In this document: piece after piece, positions 23,563 through 31,967 of the stretch
How positions within the stretch are numbered: the stretch's first letter is position 1
Layout: each line of letters begins with the position of its first letter
DNA from: CAZQQN01 sp964549595
GTDB taxonomy: Bacteria; Bacteroidota; Bacteroidia; CAILMK01; CAYYUA01
Assembly (NCBI GenBank): GCA_964549595.1
Contig: CAZJWK010000020.1
Location: forward strand, 1 to 33,541
Length of the DNA: 33,541 nucleotides
Direction: 5' to 3'
Notes under the pieces: generated by a model
Database searches by the model: none
Seen by the model: the letters and a program-made list of their open reading frames with translations, nothing else
What the model was told of the DNA's origin: nothing
Position numbers and translations under genes: made by a program

Positions 23563-24506
23563 GGATTGACCACATTTTGAGGCTTACCTTCCATAAAAGC
23601 CTTCACGTTATCTACCACAATGTCCATTAGTTTTTGCCGGGACTCTACCGTAGCCCAGGCATTGTGGGGTGTGATTATACAATTGTTTGATTTCAGCAAA
23701 GGATTGGCTTCTTTAGGCGGTTCATTGCTTAATACATCAAGGCCGGCTCCGGCTATTTCTTTATTAGCCAAAGCATTAGCCAGTGCTTGCTCATCAATTA
23801 AAGGACCTCTGGCAGTGTTGATTAATAAGCCTTCTGATTTCATTTTCTGAAGAAATTGCTTATTGATCATACCCTTGTTTTCTTCCGTCAATGGGCAATG
23901 AAGGCTGACAATATCACTGAATTGAGCAATTTCATCCAATGTTGCTTTACATCCCTTATCCTCATCCCTGCCCGGATTTTTCCGGTTGATCAATAAATTT
24001 AGGCCGAAAGCTCTTGCAATTTCTCCGACACGCCTCCCTATACGTCCATAACCAATAAGGCCAAGGGTTTTGCCGTTTAATTCTCGTATGGGTTTGCTGA
24101 AAAAAGAAAAATCCAATTTCCAATAGCCTGCTTTTACTTTTTGGTCATGAAGGCTGATTTGGTTCATCATTTCCAGGATCAGAGCAAACGTGTGTTGAGC
24201 CACTGAGTCCGTTGCATAACCTGAGGCGTTACAAACAGGAATGTTAAGGTTTTTTGCTTCTTCTACATCTATCACATCATACCCTGTGGCCAATACCCCG
24301 ATGCATTTTAATTTGGGCAATTGGGTTAAAACCGCTTTTCTTAAGGGCGTTTTGTTCGTTAAAAGGATATCCGCTTGCTCCGAATGTTCTAATATTAAAT
24401 CGTTAGGGGTGCGATCGTAAATGGTGACATCACCAAGCGCTTTCAAGGGTCCCCAATCCAAATCTCCCGGATTAAGTGTATAGCCGTCCAGAACTACAAT
24501 TTTCAT
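23559..24506 (-). CDS. D-2-hydroxyacid dehydrogenase, probable hydroxypyruvate/glyoxylate reductase
   Basis: A 315-residue NAD(P)-dependent dehydrogenase with the complete catalytic triad: R233 (NTARGPLID), E262 (NEPP) and H281 (TPHNAWAT). The dinucleotide fold is GYGRIGRRVG (152-161). Residues after beta-2 read INRK (173-176) rather than the Asp typical for NAD, hinting at NADPH preference. The HxAWAT ending is common in glycerate dehydrogenases. Coupling to glycerate kinase supports reduction of hydroxypyruvate to D-glycerate. Other 2-ketoacid substrates remain possible. Confidence 0.88.
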   Translation of the reverse strand: MKIVVLDGYTLNPGDLDWGPLKALGDVTIYDRTPNDLILEHSEQADILLTNKTPLRKAVLTQLPKLKCIGVLATGYDVIDVEEAKNLNIPVCNASGYATDSVAQHTFALILEMMNQISLHDQKVKAGYWKLDFSFFSKPIRELNGKTLGLIGYGRIGRRVGEIARAFGLNLLINRKNPGRDEDKGCKATLDEIAQFSDIVSLHCPLTEENKGMINKQFLQKMKSEGLLINTARGPLIDEQALANALANKEIAGAGLDVLSNEPPKEANPLLKSNNCIITPHNAWATVESRQKLMDIVVDNVKAFMEGKPQNVVNP

Positions 24507-24654
24507 TGGGATTCCACATTTTTACGGTTTAGGAAAAAGATTGACAATGAGCCAGTGCCTATCAAAAAGTTTATTAGGGGTCATGATTTCCCTCTTTATC
24601 ACGTTTCCCGGAAAGTATCGAACCTTTTGGCTGCCTTTCTCATAGCCTCTTTGG
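24507..24654. other. Intergenic stretch, nothing recognised
   Basis: This 148-nt stretch between the DUF4301 stop and the dehydrogenase start shows no strong hairpin, no TAnnTTTG box and no convincing ORF. A 19-codon minus-strand ORF beginning MTPNKLFD is too short to support. Confidence 0.5.
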
Positions 24655-26226
24655 CTAACTTTTTTCCGCTTCTACCATTTCAGTCTGGTGGTTTTCTCTT
24701 AGCAAATCCACTATGGTTTTAACCGGGTTGAAAGTAATGATGGGCACCTCGACAAAAATGGTATTCCAATCCGCCATTCCCCCGTTCCATAAACCCGGTA
24801 ATTCCAGGGCCTTAAGCGGTTTCCCCTCTTTATACTTTTGGCTTATGAAACCGGTGTTGTCATCCCGGTAATTAGGTAGATGAAATTTTTCGCCCTTGAA
24901 ATTTTTGGTAGCGCAAGCCATATCTACCGGATTGAAGTGGGTGGATTGATCTAAAATGGCTTTTTGGTCCGGATTATCCACATTGATCTGGGCTTTTTCA
25001 ACGACCTGTAAGGAAACAGAACCATCGCTGTTTTTGGCCCAAAAAGGTCCTCCTCCCGGTTCCCCTTCGTTTCTTACCATGCCACACACCCTAATTGGAC
25101 GATTAAGTTTTTGCTTGCAATAATCCCATTGCGATTTAAGCGTCCAATTTTCGAATCCTTTCGGGGGAAGAACGCACAATTCCTTTTCCAGAAAGGCTTT
25201 TACCTCGGTAAGTAAATGTTCATCAATGGTTTCACATTGCTCCAATTGTTTCAAATGACTAAAAATCCGCTCCTGGATTTCCAGTAAAATGCCTCCAAGC
25301 AGTTTTTTGTACTGATAAGTGGGTGCTTTTATCCGGTCCGGCACCACATTGTCAATATTTTTTATGAAAATGATGTCCGCCTCACGTTGGTTTAGGTTGT
25401 CAAGCAAAGCACCGTGCCCTCCGGGTCTGAATAGCAGATTGTCTTTTTCATCCCTAAAAGGCTGGTTATTCAGGTCCACAGCTATGGTGTCAGTGGAAGG
25501 GTCTTGCTGGGAGTAATCAATTTCATATTTCACCTTTAGCCAATCTTCATAATCCCCCTGAATTTCCTTCTGATGATTTTGAAAAAGGGCATCATGTTCC
25601 GGAGAAACCGTGAAATGCAAAGGCGCTCTTTTACCCGAAGTACTGTAATGGGCTGCTTCTACCAAGTGTTCCTCGAATGGGGTGCGGGTTTTTTCAGGGT
25701 ATTTGTGAAAAGCCAATAACCCTTTGGGTAAATTTTCATAACCTAATCCTGAATCTTTGAGTAAATATTGCAAAATGGTAGTGTATTTCCCCTCCTTAAT
25801 AAGTTCATTTAGGGATTCTCCATTTTCATGGATCTTTTTATGAAGGGATTCGAAAAATGGAAATTTCCCTAATTCTTCAAAAAATTTTTCTACCTCCGGA
25901 TGGTCACTTATGGCGGCTTTTTGGGCTTCAGGATCAGTATCCTCGAATTCGTCAATAAAGCTGGACAAGGCTTTAAACATTCGGCTGGCAGCACCTGAAG
26001 CAGGTACAAATTTTAAGGGTTTTTGATGGGCAAGGCTTTGCTCGTAGACTTTGATTTTAGCCTTTTCTTTTTCTTCCGTTAATTGCCAAATACCATTTCC
26101 ACCCGTGGCCGGCTTGATGACCTCCATATAAGGGAAGCCCTCCTGAAAAACCTTCAGTTGCCTTTTCACCTCATTTAAATCACTACCCCGATTTTTAATT
26201 TGTTGAATATCCTGCTCATTTAGCAT
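24655..26226 (-). CDS. DUF4301 family protein, nucleotidyltransferase-like
   Basis: A 523-residue cytosolic protein of a family found mainly in Bacteroidota, with no established function that I know. The block FVPASGAASRMFKAL (73-87) resembles the nucleotide-binding G-x-x-x-R-M-x-x-x-K loop of NDP-sugar pyrophosphorylases. FRPGGHGALLDNLN (266-279) and DIIFIKNIDNVV (284-295) follow, similar in order to UDP-sugar pyrophosphorylases. Function is inferred only. The frame can extend to an ATG at 26334, but I chose 26226: the family start resembles MLNEQDIQQIK, the extra 36 residues look unlike the rest, and a TAAATTTG box lies just upstream at 26251-26244. It is divergent from the glycosyltransferase fusion at 26365. 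Confidence 0.8.
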   Translation of the reverse strand: MLNEQDIQQIKNRGSDLNEVKRQLKVFQEGFPYMEVIKPATGGNGIWQLTEEKEKAKIKVYEQSLAHQKPLKFVPASGAASRMFKALSSFIDEFEDTDPEAQKAAISDHPEVEKFFEELGKFPFFESLHKKIHENGESLNELIKEGKYTTILQYLLKDSGLGYENLPKGLLAFHKYPEKTRTPFEEHLVEAAHYSTSGKRAPLHFTVSPEHDALFQNHQKEIQGDYEDWLKVKYEIDYSQQDPSTDTIAVDLNNQPFRDEKDNLLFRPGGHGALLDNLNQREADIIFIKNIDNVVPDRIKAPTYQYKKLLGGILLEIQERIFSHLKQLEQCETIDEHLLTEVKAFLEKELCVLPPKGFENWTLKSQWDYCKQKLNRPIRVCGMVRNEGEPGGGPFWAKNSDGSVSLQVVEKAQINVDNPDQKAILDQSTHFNPVDMACATKNFKGEKFHLPNYRDDNTGFISQKYKEGKPLKALELPGLWNGGMADWNTIFVEVPIITFNPVKTIVDLLRENHQTEMVEAEKS

Positions 26227-26243
26227 ATCGCTTGTTTTTTCCA

Positions 26244-26251
26244 CAAATTTA
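26244..26251 (-). promoter_or_regulatory. -7 box candidate for the DUF4301 gene
   Basis: TAAATTTG on the minus strand matches the Bacteroidota -7 element. No good TTTG lies at the right distance upstream (the nearest, TTTA at 26280-26277, is 25 nt away). If used, it gives a leader of only about 12 nt before the ATG at 26226, and it argues against the longer start. Confidence 0.35.
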
Positions 26252-26364
26252 GGGAGTTTTAGGCATTCTTTGGGAATAAATCGGGAAATCCTAAAAGCAA
26301 AGTGATTTTTATATGTTTGTAAAACCTTATCCAAAAGCCTACTAATAAGAATACCGTTTGTTTT

Positions 26365-29235
26365 ATGGCGACAAAGAAATCAAAAACCACAGCCAATAAA
26401 CCCGTTTACACGTCTATCTCCCTGATTTTGCCATATAATGACCAGGAAGGCGGGGTTGAAAATTGGTTAAAAGCTGTTAAGGATTTTAGTGAACATTGGT
26501 CTGAAAAGGTTGAATGTTTATTCATTGACCTTACCGATTCCAAATCCCTCAAGGCTTGGCTTCAAGAGGAATCGGCTTTTGAAACGCTAAAGGAAAAATG
26601 TTCGGTTCAATTTATAGAAGATGTGAATCACCTTGGCTTCGGTTATCAGAGGGCTTCTCAAATGGCTCAAAATGACCATTTATTAATTTGGAGCGGTGAC
26701 CTATCGGTAAAACCCAGATTGGTTAACGATTGGGTTAATAAATATAAACAAGGATTCCCCGCCGATAGCATACTTTTTGGTAAGCGGGATTTTACAGATA
26801 AAGCATATAAGAAGGCTGTCCGGGAACAGGAGGGTAAAGGGGTTTATTGGTTTCAGGGCTTTACAAATACCCGTATAGAAGACCCTGGCAACCCCTTAAA
26901 AATATTTCCCAAAGCAGTTGCGAAATATTTTTTCCATCAAATTAAGGGAAATTCTTCGGTTTTTGAAGCAGAAGTGCTTCACCAGGCAGAAATGGAAGGT
27001 GTTGAAATTACCGGATTTGAAACCAAGGTCTCCGGGAATGAAAACCCACCTTCATTGCCAAAAGCCACAAAAGGAGCAGGAATCGGAAGGGCTCTGGCTT
27101 TTAAATGGAATTACCAGGTGAAGCAACCCCTAAAGGGGATTTTAAAAAAACAATCCATTCAAAGGCCGGAGGTACTGAAACCAGCGCATTATGGTTTTAG
27201 GTTGGGTTTTACGGTATTATTGGTGATTCTTTTTTTGGGCATGCCGCTTTTAAGTTTTGACTATGGTGTAACGGGTGACGAAAAGGTGCAGGATGTTTAC
27301 GGGCAAAAATTGGTGGATTATTACACCAGTTTTGGAGAAGACGAAAGCCTATTTGAATACCGGGACCTAAAGTTTTATGGGGGGCTGTTTGAAACGTTTG
27401 CTTCGGGTGCTGCCAATATCGTTCAGCATTATACGGATGAAAATTACCGGTACGAAACCAGGCATGTTTTGAATGCCATTGTCGGTTTCCTGGCGATCCT
27501 AATTACAGCATTGTTTGGAAAATACTTCGGCGGTTGGCGAGGGGGGTTACTGGCTTTATTGTTTTTAGTCCTTTCGCCCCGTTTTTTCGGTCATGCTATG
27601 AATAATCCCAAGGATATTCCCTTTGCTGCGTTTTATTTGATGGGTATTTATTTCATGATGAAGTTTCTGAAGGAATTTCCTAAACCCACGAAACGGGTCA
27701 TGGTTTGGTTAATTGTGGCCATTGCTTGTGCTCTGAGCATTAGGATCGGAGGGCTTTTACTCATTGCTTATTTTGGTCTTTTTGTGATCCTTGATTTGTT
27801 GAGGCGATTTATTACCCAAAGTGTCAATGCCCAAGACCGTTCAGCACTTATCAGGAAGGCAATTCGCTATGGTTTAATTGTTATTCTTCTGGGCTATCTT
27901 GGGGGTATGGTTTTTTGGCCTTACGGTCACCAAAACCCGTTCTTAAATCCCTATAATGCCCTTCAAAAAATGGCTGACTTTCCGGTCAATATTTCTATCC
28001 TGTTTGAAGGAGAAATGATAAAATCCCGGAATATACCATGGACCTACATTTTCAAATACCTGTTTTACACGACTCCCCTTTTTGGTTTGGCAGGCTTTGC
28101 CTTTTTCATTGCCGGGGTTCCTTTTTTTAAAAAGTTCAAAAATGCTTTTTACTATGGTTTAATCCTATTTTCAGTGGTTTTCCCCATTGTTTACATCATT
28201 TACAAGGGCTCGAACCTTTATGACGGTATCAGGCAGGTTTTGTTCATTTATCCGCCTTTCGTGTTACTGGCCGCTTTATCCTTCAACCACTTGTTTGAAA
28301 AGTTCACTCAGAGAGGTTTTCGAATAGGGCTTGGGGTTGTTTTAACAGTTTTAATGGTTTTACCGCTTACATTTATGGTAAAAAGCCACCCAAACCAATA
28401 CATTTATTTTAATGAGTTTGTAGGCGGAGTAAAGGGTGCATTCGGAAACTATGAATTGGATTATTGGGGAAATTCCACGAAACAAGCTTCTCATTGGCTT
28501 GGAAAAAATTTCCCTGGTAATGGGAAGCCCGATTCGTTAATATCAGTAAAAAGCAATTTTACGGAAGGGACAAGGCCTGTTCTGAAGCGTTATTCGGATT
28601 CTTTTGGGGTGAGCTATGTATCTTTTAAAAACCGCTCAAAGGAATCCTGGGATTATGCCATATTTGTGAACCGGTTTATACCCCCTCAAATTTTGAACAA
28701 TTACTGGCCCCCGACCGGAACCATACACGAGGTTGAAGTGGAGGGTAAAGCCATTGCCGTGGTGATTAAGCGGCCTTCCAGCCATGATTACAAAGGTTTT
28801 CAACACCTAAACAATCAACAATTTGAAGAGGCCATCGAGGATTTTGAAAAATACCTAAAAAAGGACTCTACCAATGTGAATGTGTTAACCGCACTTTCAC
28901 GCAGTTATCTACGAACTCAAAATCTTAACAAAGCCTTTGGCACCGCTAAAAGGGCTTTAAGAATTAATCCCGATAACCCGAGAACTTTGGGCATTCTTGG
29001 AAATATTTACAAGCAACAAAACCAATTGGATAAAGCGGCCCGGAATTTTGAAAGGGCCATTCGTGCCAATCGGGGGTACGCCTCTGCCTACCTTCAGTTG
29101 GGGCAAATTTATTACCAGAAAAGACAGCCCAGGCGGGCTCTGCAGTATTTGAAAGTTCTCAGACAGATAAGTCCAAGATTGTATAAACGGGCTCAAAGGT
29201 TAGTCAAAAAGTGTAGGCAAATGATGAGGCAGTGA
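26365..29235 (+). CDS. GT2-like / GT39-like membrane glycosyltransferase with TPR tail (fusion)
   Basis: A 956-residue protein in three parts. Residues about 14-255 resemble a dolichyl-phosphate-mannose-synthase GT2 domain (ISLILPYNDQEGGVENWL; LIWSGDLSVKP in place of the usual D-x-D-L-x-x-P), so it may be catalytically weak. Residues about 275-690 are polytopic with a GT39/ArnT-like first periplasmic loop, TGDE at 303-306, and LSPRFFGHAMNNPKD. Residues about 810-945 hold at least three TPR repeats (NPDNPRTLGILGNIYKQQNQ and similar). GT39-type enzymes transfer a sugar from a polyprenyl-phosphate donor outside the membrane. The acceptor may be a protein or lipid glycan. It is divergent from DUF4301 and upstream of the glycan genes. 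Confidence 0.75.
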   Translation: MATKKSKTTANKPVYTSISLILPYNDQEGGVENWLKAVKDFSEHWSEKVECLFIDLTDSKSLKAWLQEESAFETLKEKCSVQFIEDVNHLGFGYQRASQMAQNDHLLIWSGDLSVKPRLVNDWVNKYKQGFPADSILFGKRDFTDKAYKKAVREQEGKGVYWFQGFTNTRIEDPGNPLKIFPKAVAKYFFHQIKGNSSVFEAEVLHQAEMEGVEITGFETKVSGNENPPSLPKATKGAGIGRALAFKWNYQVKQPLKGILKKQSIQRPEVLKPAHYGFRLGFTVLLVILFLGMPLLSFDYGVTGDEKVQDVYGQKLVDYYTSFGEDESLFEYRDLKFYGGLFETFASGAANIVQHYTDENYRYETRHVLNAIVGFLAILITALFGKYFGGWRGGLLALLFLVLSPRFFGHAMNNPKDIPFAAFYLMGIYFMMKFLKEFPKPTKRVMVWLIVAIACALSIRIGGLLLIAYFGLFVILDLLRRFITQSVNAQDRSALIRKAIRYGLIVILLGYLGGMVFWPYGHQNPFLNPYNALQKMADFPVNISILFEGEMIKSRNIPWTYIFKYLFYTTPLFGLAGFAFFIAGVPFFKKFKNAFYYGLILFSVVFPIVYIIYKGSNLYDGIRQVLFIYPPFVLLAALSFNHLFEKFTQRGFRIGLGVVLTVLMVLPLTFMVKSHPNQYIYFNEFVGGVKGAFGNYELDYWGNSTKQASHWLGKNFPGNGKPDSLISVKSNFTEGTRPVLKRYSDSFGVSYVSFKNRSKESWDYAIFVNRFIPPQILNNYWPPTGTIHEVEVEGKAIAVVIKRPSSHDYKGFQHLNNQQFEEAIEDFEKYLKKDSTNVNVLTALSRSYLRTQNLNKAFGTAKRALRINPDNPRTLGILGNIYKQQNQLDKAARNFERAIRANRGYASAYLQLGQIYYQKRQPRRALQYLKVLRQISPRLYKRAQRLVKKCRQMMRQ

Positions 29236-29362
29236 TAGTGAATTTATTTCTATCAGGGCGTTTTATTGAAGTTTAAGATTTTTAAATCGGGTTTAATATT
29301 TTTTTTAAAGCGTATTTTATGCTTACTTTCGCTGCCTTGTTTGCGAATAAGTCCCGGAAAAA

Positions 29363-30367
29363 ATGGCCGATCTTACAATTACCCAATATAAGCCTGAATA
29401 TTTAGCCATTTGGGATCAATTTATAGATGAGTCCTTAAACGGCACTATTTTTCACCGGCAAAAATTTTTAGGATATCATCCGCCTGACAGGTTTGAGGAT
29501 CATTCGCTTCTTTTTTACGAAAAAAATAAGTTGGTATCGGTTTTTCCCGCGGCCATTATTGAAAAAGAGGGCAAAAAAGTACTCAAATCTCATCCCGGAA
29601 CTTCTTACGGCGGCCCTGTTTTTAACCAAAAAATACCTTTGCGGAAAGTTTACCGGGTTTTAGCGTTGCTTGATGCCCATTGTAAAGAAAAAGCCATAGA
29701 ACGGATTGAATTCAGGCTGGCCCCTAAAATTTTCAATGCTTGTTTTCTTGATCAATTAGACTTTTCATTGACAAAGCATGATTACAAAAGGTTTGAGCAG
29801 GAATTAGCCACCTACTATTCCCTGGAGGATTTTAACCATGCTGATTCTTTGGAAGCATTTATTGATCAATTCCCCACTACCAGCAAAAAAGAGCTTAAAA
29901 AGGGTTTGAAAGCATCGCTGAACTGCAAAGTGCTTAATAATCCGGAGGAAGTAGAAAAGTTTTACAGGATTTTGGAGGAGAACCTTAGAAGCCGCTATGA
30001 AAAAAATCCGACTCATAGCTTTGAAGAGCTCAGGCATTTGCTAAACCTTTTCCCCAATAAAATTTTTATATACGGCGTTTTCAAAGAAGATGTGTTAATC
30101 GGAGGCTATTTGGTTCTTGAGATTAATGATCAGGGATGGCATATTTTTTACGCTTGCCAGAATTTTGATTACCAGCAAACCAGGCCTTTGAATTTTGCGT
30201 TGGGAGGATTGTTGAAATTGGCTAAAGAATCGGATGTACCGGTTTTGAATTATGGAATTTCAACCGAGGACGGTGGTGAATACATTAATTGGGGGTTATT
30301 CCGGTTTAAAGAAGATTTTGGCGGGACCGGTATTTTGAGGAACTATTGGATGAAAGCGTTAAAGTAA
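29363..30367 (+). CDS. FemAB-like / GNAT-fold acyltransferase family protein
   Basis: A 334-residue protein with a two-lobed GNAT arrangement as in FemAB and related acyltransferases of polysaccharide clusters. The N-lobe includes GTIFHRQKFLGYHPPDRFED and HPGTSYGGPVFNQ; the C-lobe includes KRFEQELATYYSL, KELKKGLKAS, LIGGYLVLEIN and the closing NYGISTEDGGEYINWGLFRFKEDFG. Such proteins transfer acyl or aminoacyl groups to surface glycans or peptidoglycan; which one is not readable. Its stop is 2 nt before the sulfotransferase ATG at 30370. Confidence 0.7.
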   Translation: MADLTITQYKPEYLAIWDQFIDESLNGTIFHRQKFLGYHPPDRFEDHSLLFYEKNKLVSVFPAAIIEKEGKKVLKSHPGTSYGGPVFNQKIPLRKVYRVLALLDAHCKEKAIERIEFRLAPKIFNACFLDQLDFSLTKHDYKRFEQELATYYSLEDFNHADSLEAFIDQFPTTSKKELKKGLKASLNCKVLNNPEEVEKFYRILEENLRSRYEKNPTHSFEELRHLLNLFPNKIFIYGVFKEDVLIGGYLVLEINDQGWHIFYACQNFDYQQTRPLNFALGGLLKLAKESDVPVLNYGISTEDGGEYINWGLFRFKEDFGGTGILRNYWMKALK

Positions 30368-30369
30368 CA

Positions 30370-31182
30370 ATGCCTACGGAACCAATGACCATTATCCTCA
30401 TCGGGTTTGATCGCTCCGGATCTACCATGATCTCTAAATTACTTGCCCAAAACCCGGATATCAACCTCATTTTTCAACCCTTTAACAGCTCGGAATTAAC
30501 CAGGAAACAGTGGGAAATATGGGACCCATCCTTCAGAGATACACAGTGGTTGAACTTTTTCAGTAGCCTGGAAAAAGGGATTTTGAATGATGAGCTGATT
30601 CAATCTCAGTGGTTTTATAACCATAGTTCAAGTTTAAACCTGAAACCGGACCAGGTAAACCTGATAAAGGATACTAAGCTACATTTTAAAGCAGGATGGT
30701 TACGGGAAAATTTTCCCGACCTTACTTTGTATGGTATTTGGCGGGATCCCAGAGCCATTTTGAGATCTCTGGTGAGAAACGATTTTCATAAGAATTGGTA
30801 TGGTCATTTAACCAGTGAGAAAATTGATGAGCTCTTGAGGAATTATGAGCTATTCCAGGATTTCAAGCCATGGATTGGTAAAGAAAGGTCTCAAATTGAG
30901 AATATGGCATTAGGTGTGGCGATAAGAACCTATTATTTGAAAAATTATTTACCTGGGGAGAATTGGGTGGATTTTAATCAAATAATTAAGGATCCGAATG
31001 GTTACTTAGAGGGGTTAACAAATCAATGGGGAGTACGATCCTTTGATTACGAACCCTACTTAACGAATGATTATAACATTGCGGGGAAACCTTTTGAGGG
31101 TGAGCATCTCTGGAAAAGTTTTTTCGAGCCTTCGCAGATGCAGGGATTAAATGAAATTTTTGCGCCAATTTTAAAGGATTAA
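30370..31182 (+). CDS. Sulfotransferase family protein (PAPS-dependent)
   Basis: A 270-residue protein with a P-loop-like 5'-phosphosulfate loop, GFDRSGSTM at 12-20, and a 3'-phosphate motif around WRDPRAILRS (124-133). This is the pattern of bacterial carbohydrate or lipid sulfotransferases that use PAPS. The frame reaches a TTG at 30346 inside the preceding gene; I chose the ATG at 30370, which starts MPTEPM just before the first strand. It lies between a FemAB-like gene and a GT2 gene, which suggests that a surface glycan is sulfated. No PAPS-synthesis gene lies in the window. Confidence 0.82.
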   Translation: MPTEPMTIILIGFDRSGSTMISKLLAQNPDINLIFQPFNSSELTRKQWEIWDPSFRDTQWLNFFSSLEKGILNDELIQSQWFYNHSSSLNLKPDQVNLIKDTKLHFKAGWLRENFPDLTLYGIWRDPRAILRSLVRNDFHKNWYGHLTSEKIDELLRNYELFQDFKPWIGKERSQIENMALGVAIRTYYLKNYLPGENWVDFNQIIKDPNGYLEGLTNQWGVRSFDYEPYLTNDYNIAGKPFEGEHLWKSFFEPSQMQGLNEIFAPILKD

Positions 31183-31190
31183 AACAAAAA

Positions 31191-31928
31191 TTGCCCACAA
31201 AAGCGGAAGTCAAACAAACATGGTCCATTATCATTCCTTGTTACAATGAGGAAGGCAATATCCGTAAGACGGTTAATAATTCGGTACAGGTTCTGGAGGA
31301 GATAGCTTCGGATTATGAAATTCTTCTGTTCAATGATGGGAGTACCGATCAAACCCTTTCTATTCTGAATGAGATTGCCGGCAAGATTCCGAAAGTACGG
31401 GTTTTTAACCATGAAACCAATAAAGGATTAGGTACAGTACTTAGAAACGGGTATTTTGAGGCTCGAATGGAAAATGTGATATCCATACCCGGTGATGGGC
31501 AATTTGACCCCGAAGAATTAAAAAAGGTTGTACCCATCCCTCAGGGTACCATTGTGGCTTTTTACAGGAAAGAAAACCTTACCTACAGCTTTTTTCGAAA
31601 CAAGCTTTCCTTTGTCCATAAAAAGTTGAATGAATTATTAATAGGCCTGGACTTAAAAGATGTCAATTGGACGATTGTGTTTAAAAGGAATGCTTTTGAA
31701 GCATTAAACCTTCGATTAAAAAGTACGTTAATTAAGAGTGAAATATGTGCTAAAATGATCTATCTTGGCTACGAAGTGAGGGAGTACCCTTCTGTGTATC
31801 ATAGCAGAGAACATGGAGAGAGCAAAGGTTCTTCAAGAAAAATCATATTTCAGGCAGCAAGAGATGTATTTAAACTGGCTTATACGGTTTTGTTGTTTAA
31901 GCTCACGAATAAAAGAAAATATTCCTAA
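31191..31928 (+). CDS. Glycosyltransferase family 2 (DPM1-like), TTG start
   Basis: A 245-residue GT-A fold enzyme. It has SIIIPCYNEEGNI (12-24), the nucleotide-sugar motif NDGSTD (48-53) and the metal-site region GDGQFDP (101-107) with the DxD-like core. No transmembrane segment is obvious, so it is likely cytosolic or peripheral. The only in-frame start is a TTG 8 nt after the sulfotransferase stop; no in-frame ATG is available near the N-terminal strand. It probably adds a sugar to a polyprenyl carrier or glycan in the same pathway as its neighbours. Confidence 0.85.
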   Translation: MPTKAEVKQTWSIIIPCYNEEGNIRKTVNNSVQVLEEIASDYEILLFNDGSTDQTLSILNEIAGKIPKVRVFNHETNKGLGTVLRNGYFEARMENVISIPGDGQFDPEELKKVVPIPQGTIVAFYRKENLTYSFFRNKLSFVHKKLNELLIGLDLKDVNWTIVFKRNAFEALNLRLKSTLIKSEICAKMIYLGYEVREYPSVYHSREHGESKGSSRKIIFQAARDVFKLAYTVLLFKLTNKRKYS

Positions 31929-31967
31929 TTTTGAAGCCTTTTAACAAACTATTGATCCACCCAAATT

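Noticed and set aside
26312..26319. TATGTTTG as a promoter box for the glycosyltransferase fusion
   Set aside because: It matches the -7 element, but there is no TTTG at the expected upstream distance.
26227..26334. 36-residue N-terminal extension of the DUF4301 protein
   Set aside because: It is basic and hydrophobic, unlike the rest, and a -7 promoter box falls inside it. The family-like start is at 26226.
29233..29255. Hairpin TGATAG/CTATCA after the glycosyltransferase fusion
   Set aside because: Only 6 AT-rich base pairs with an 11-nt loop and no clean T-run, too weak to call a terminator.
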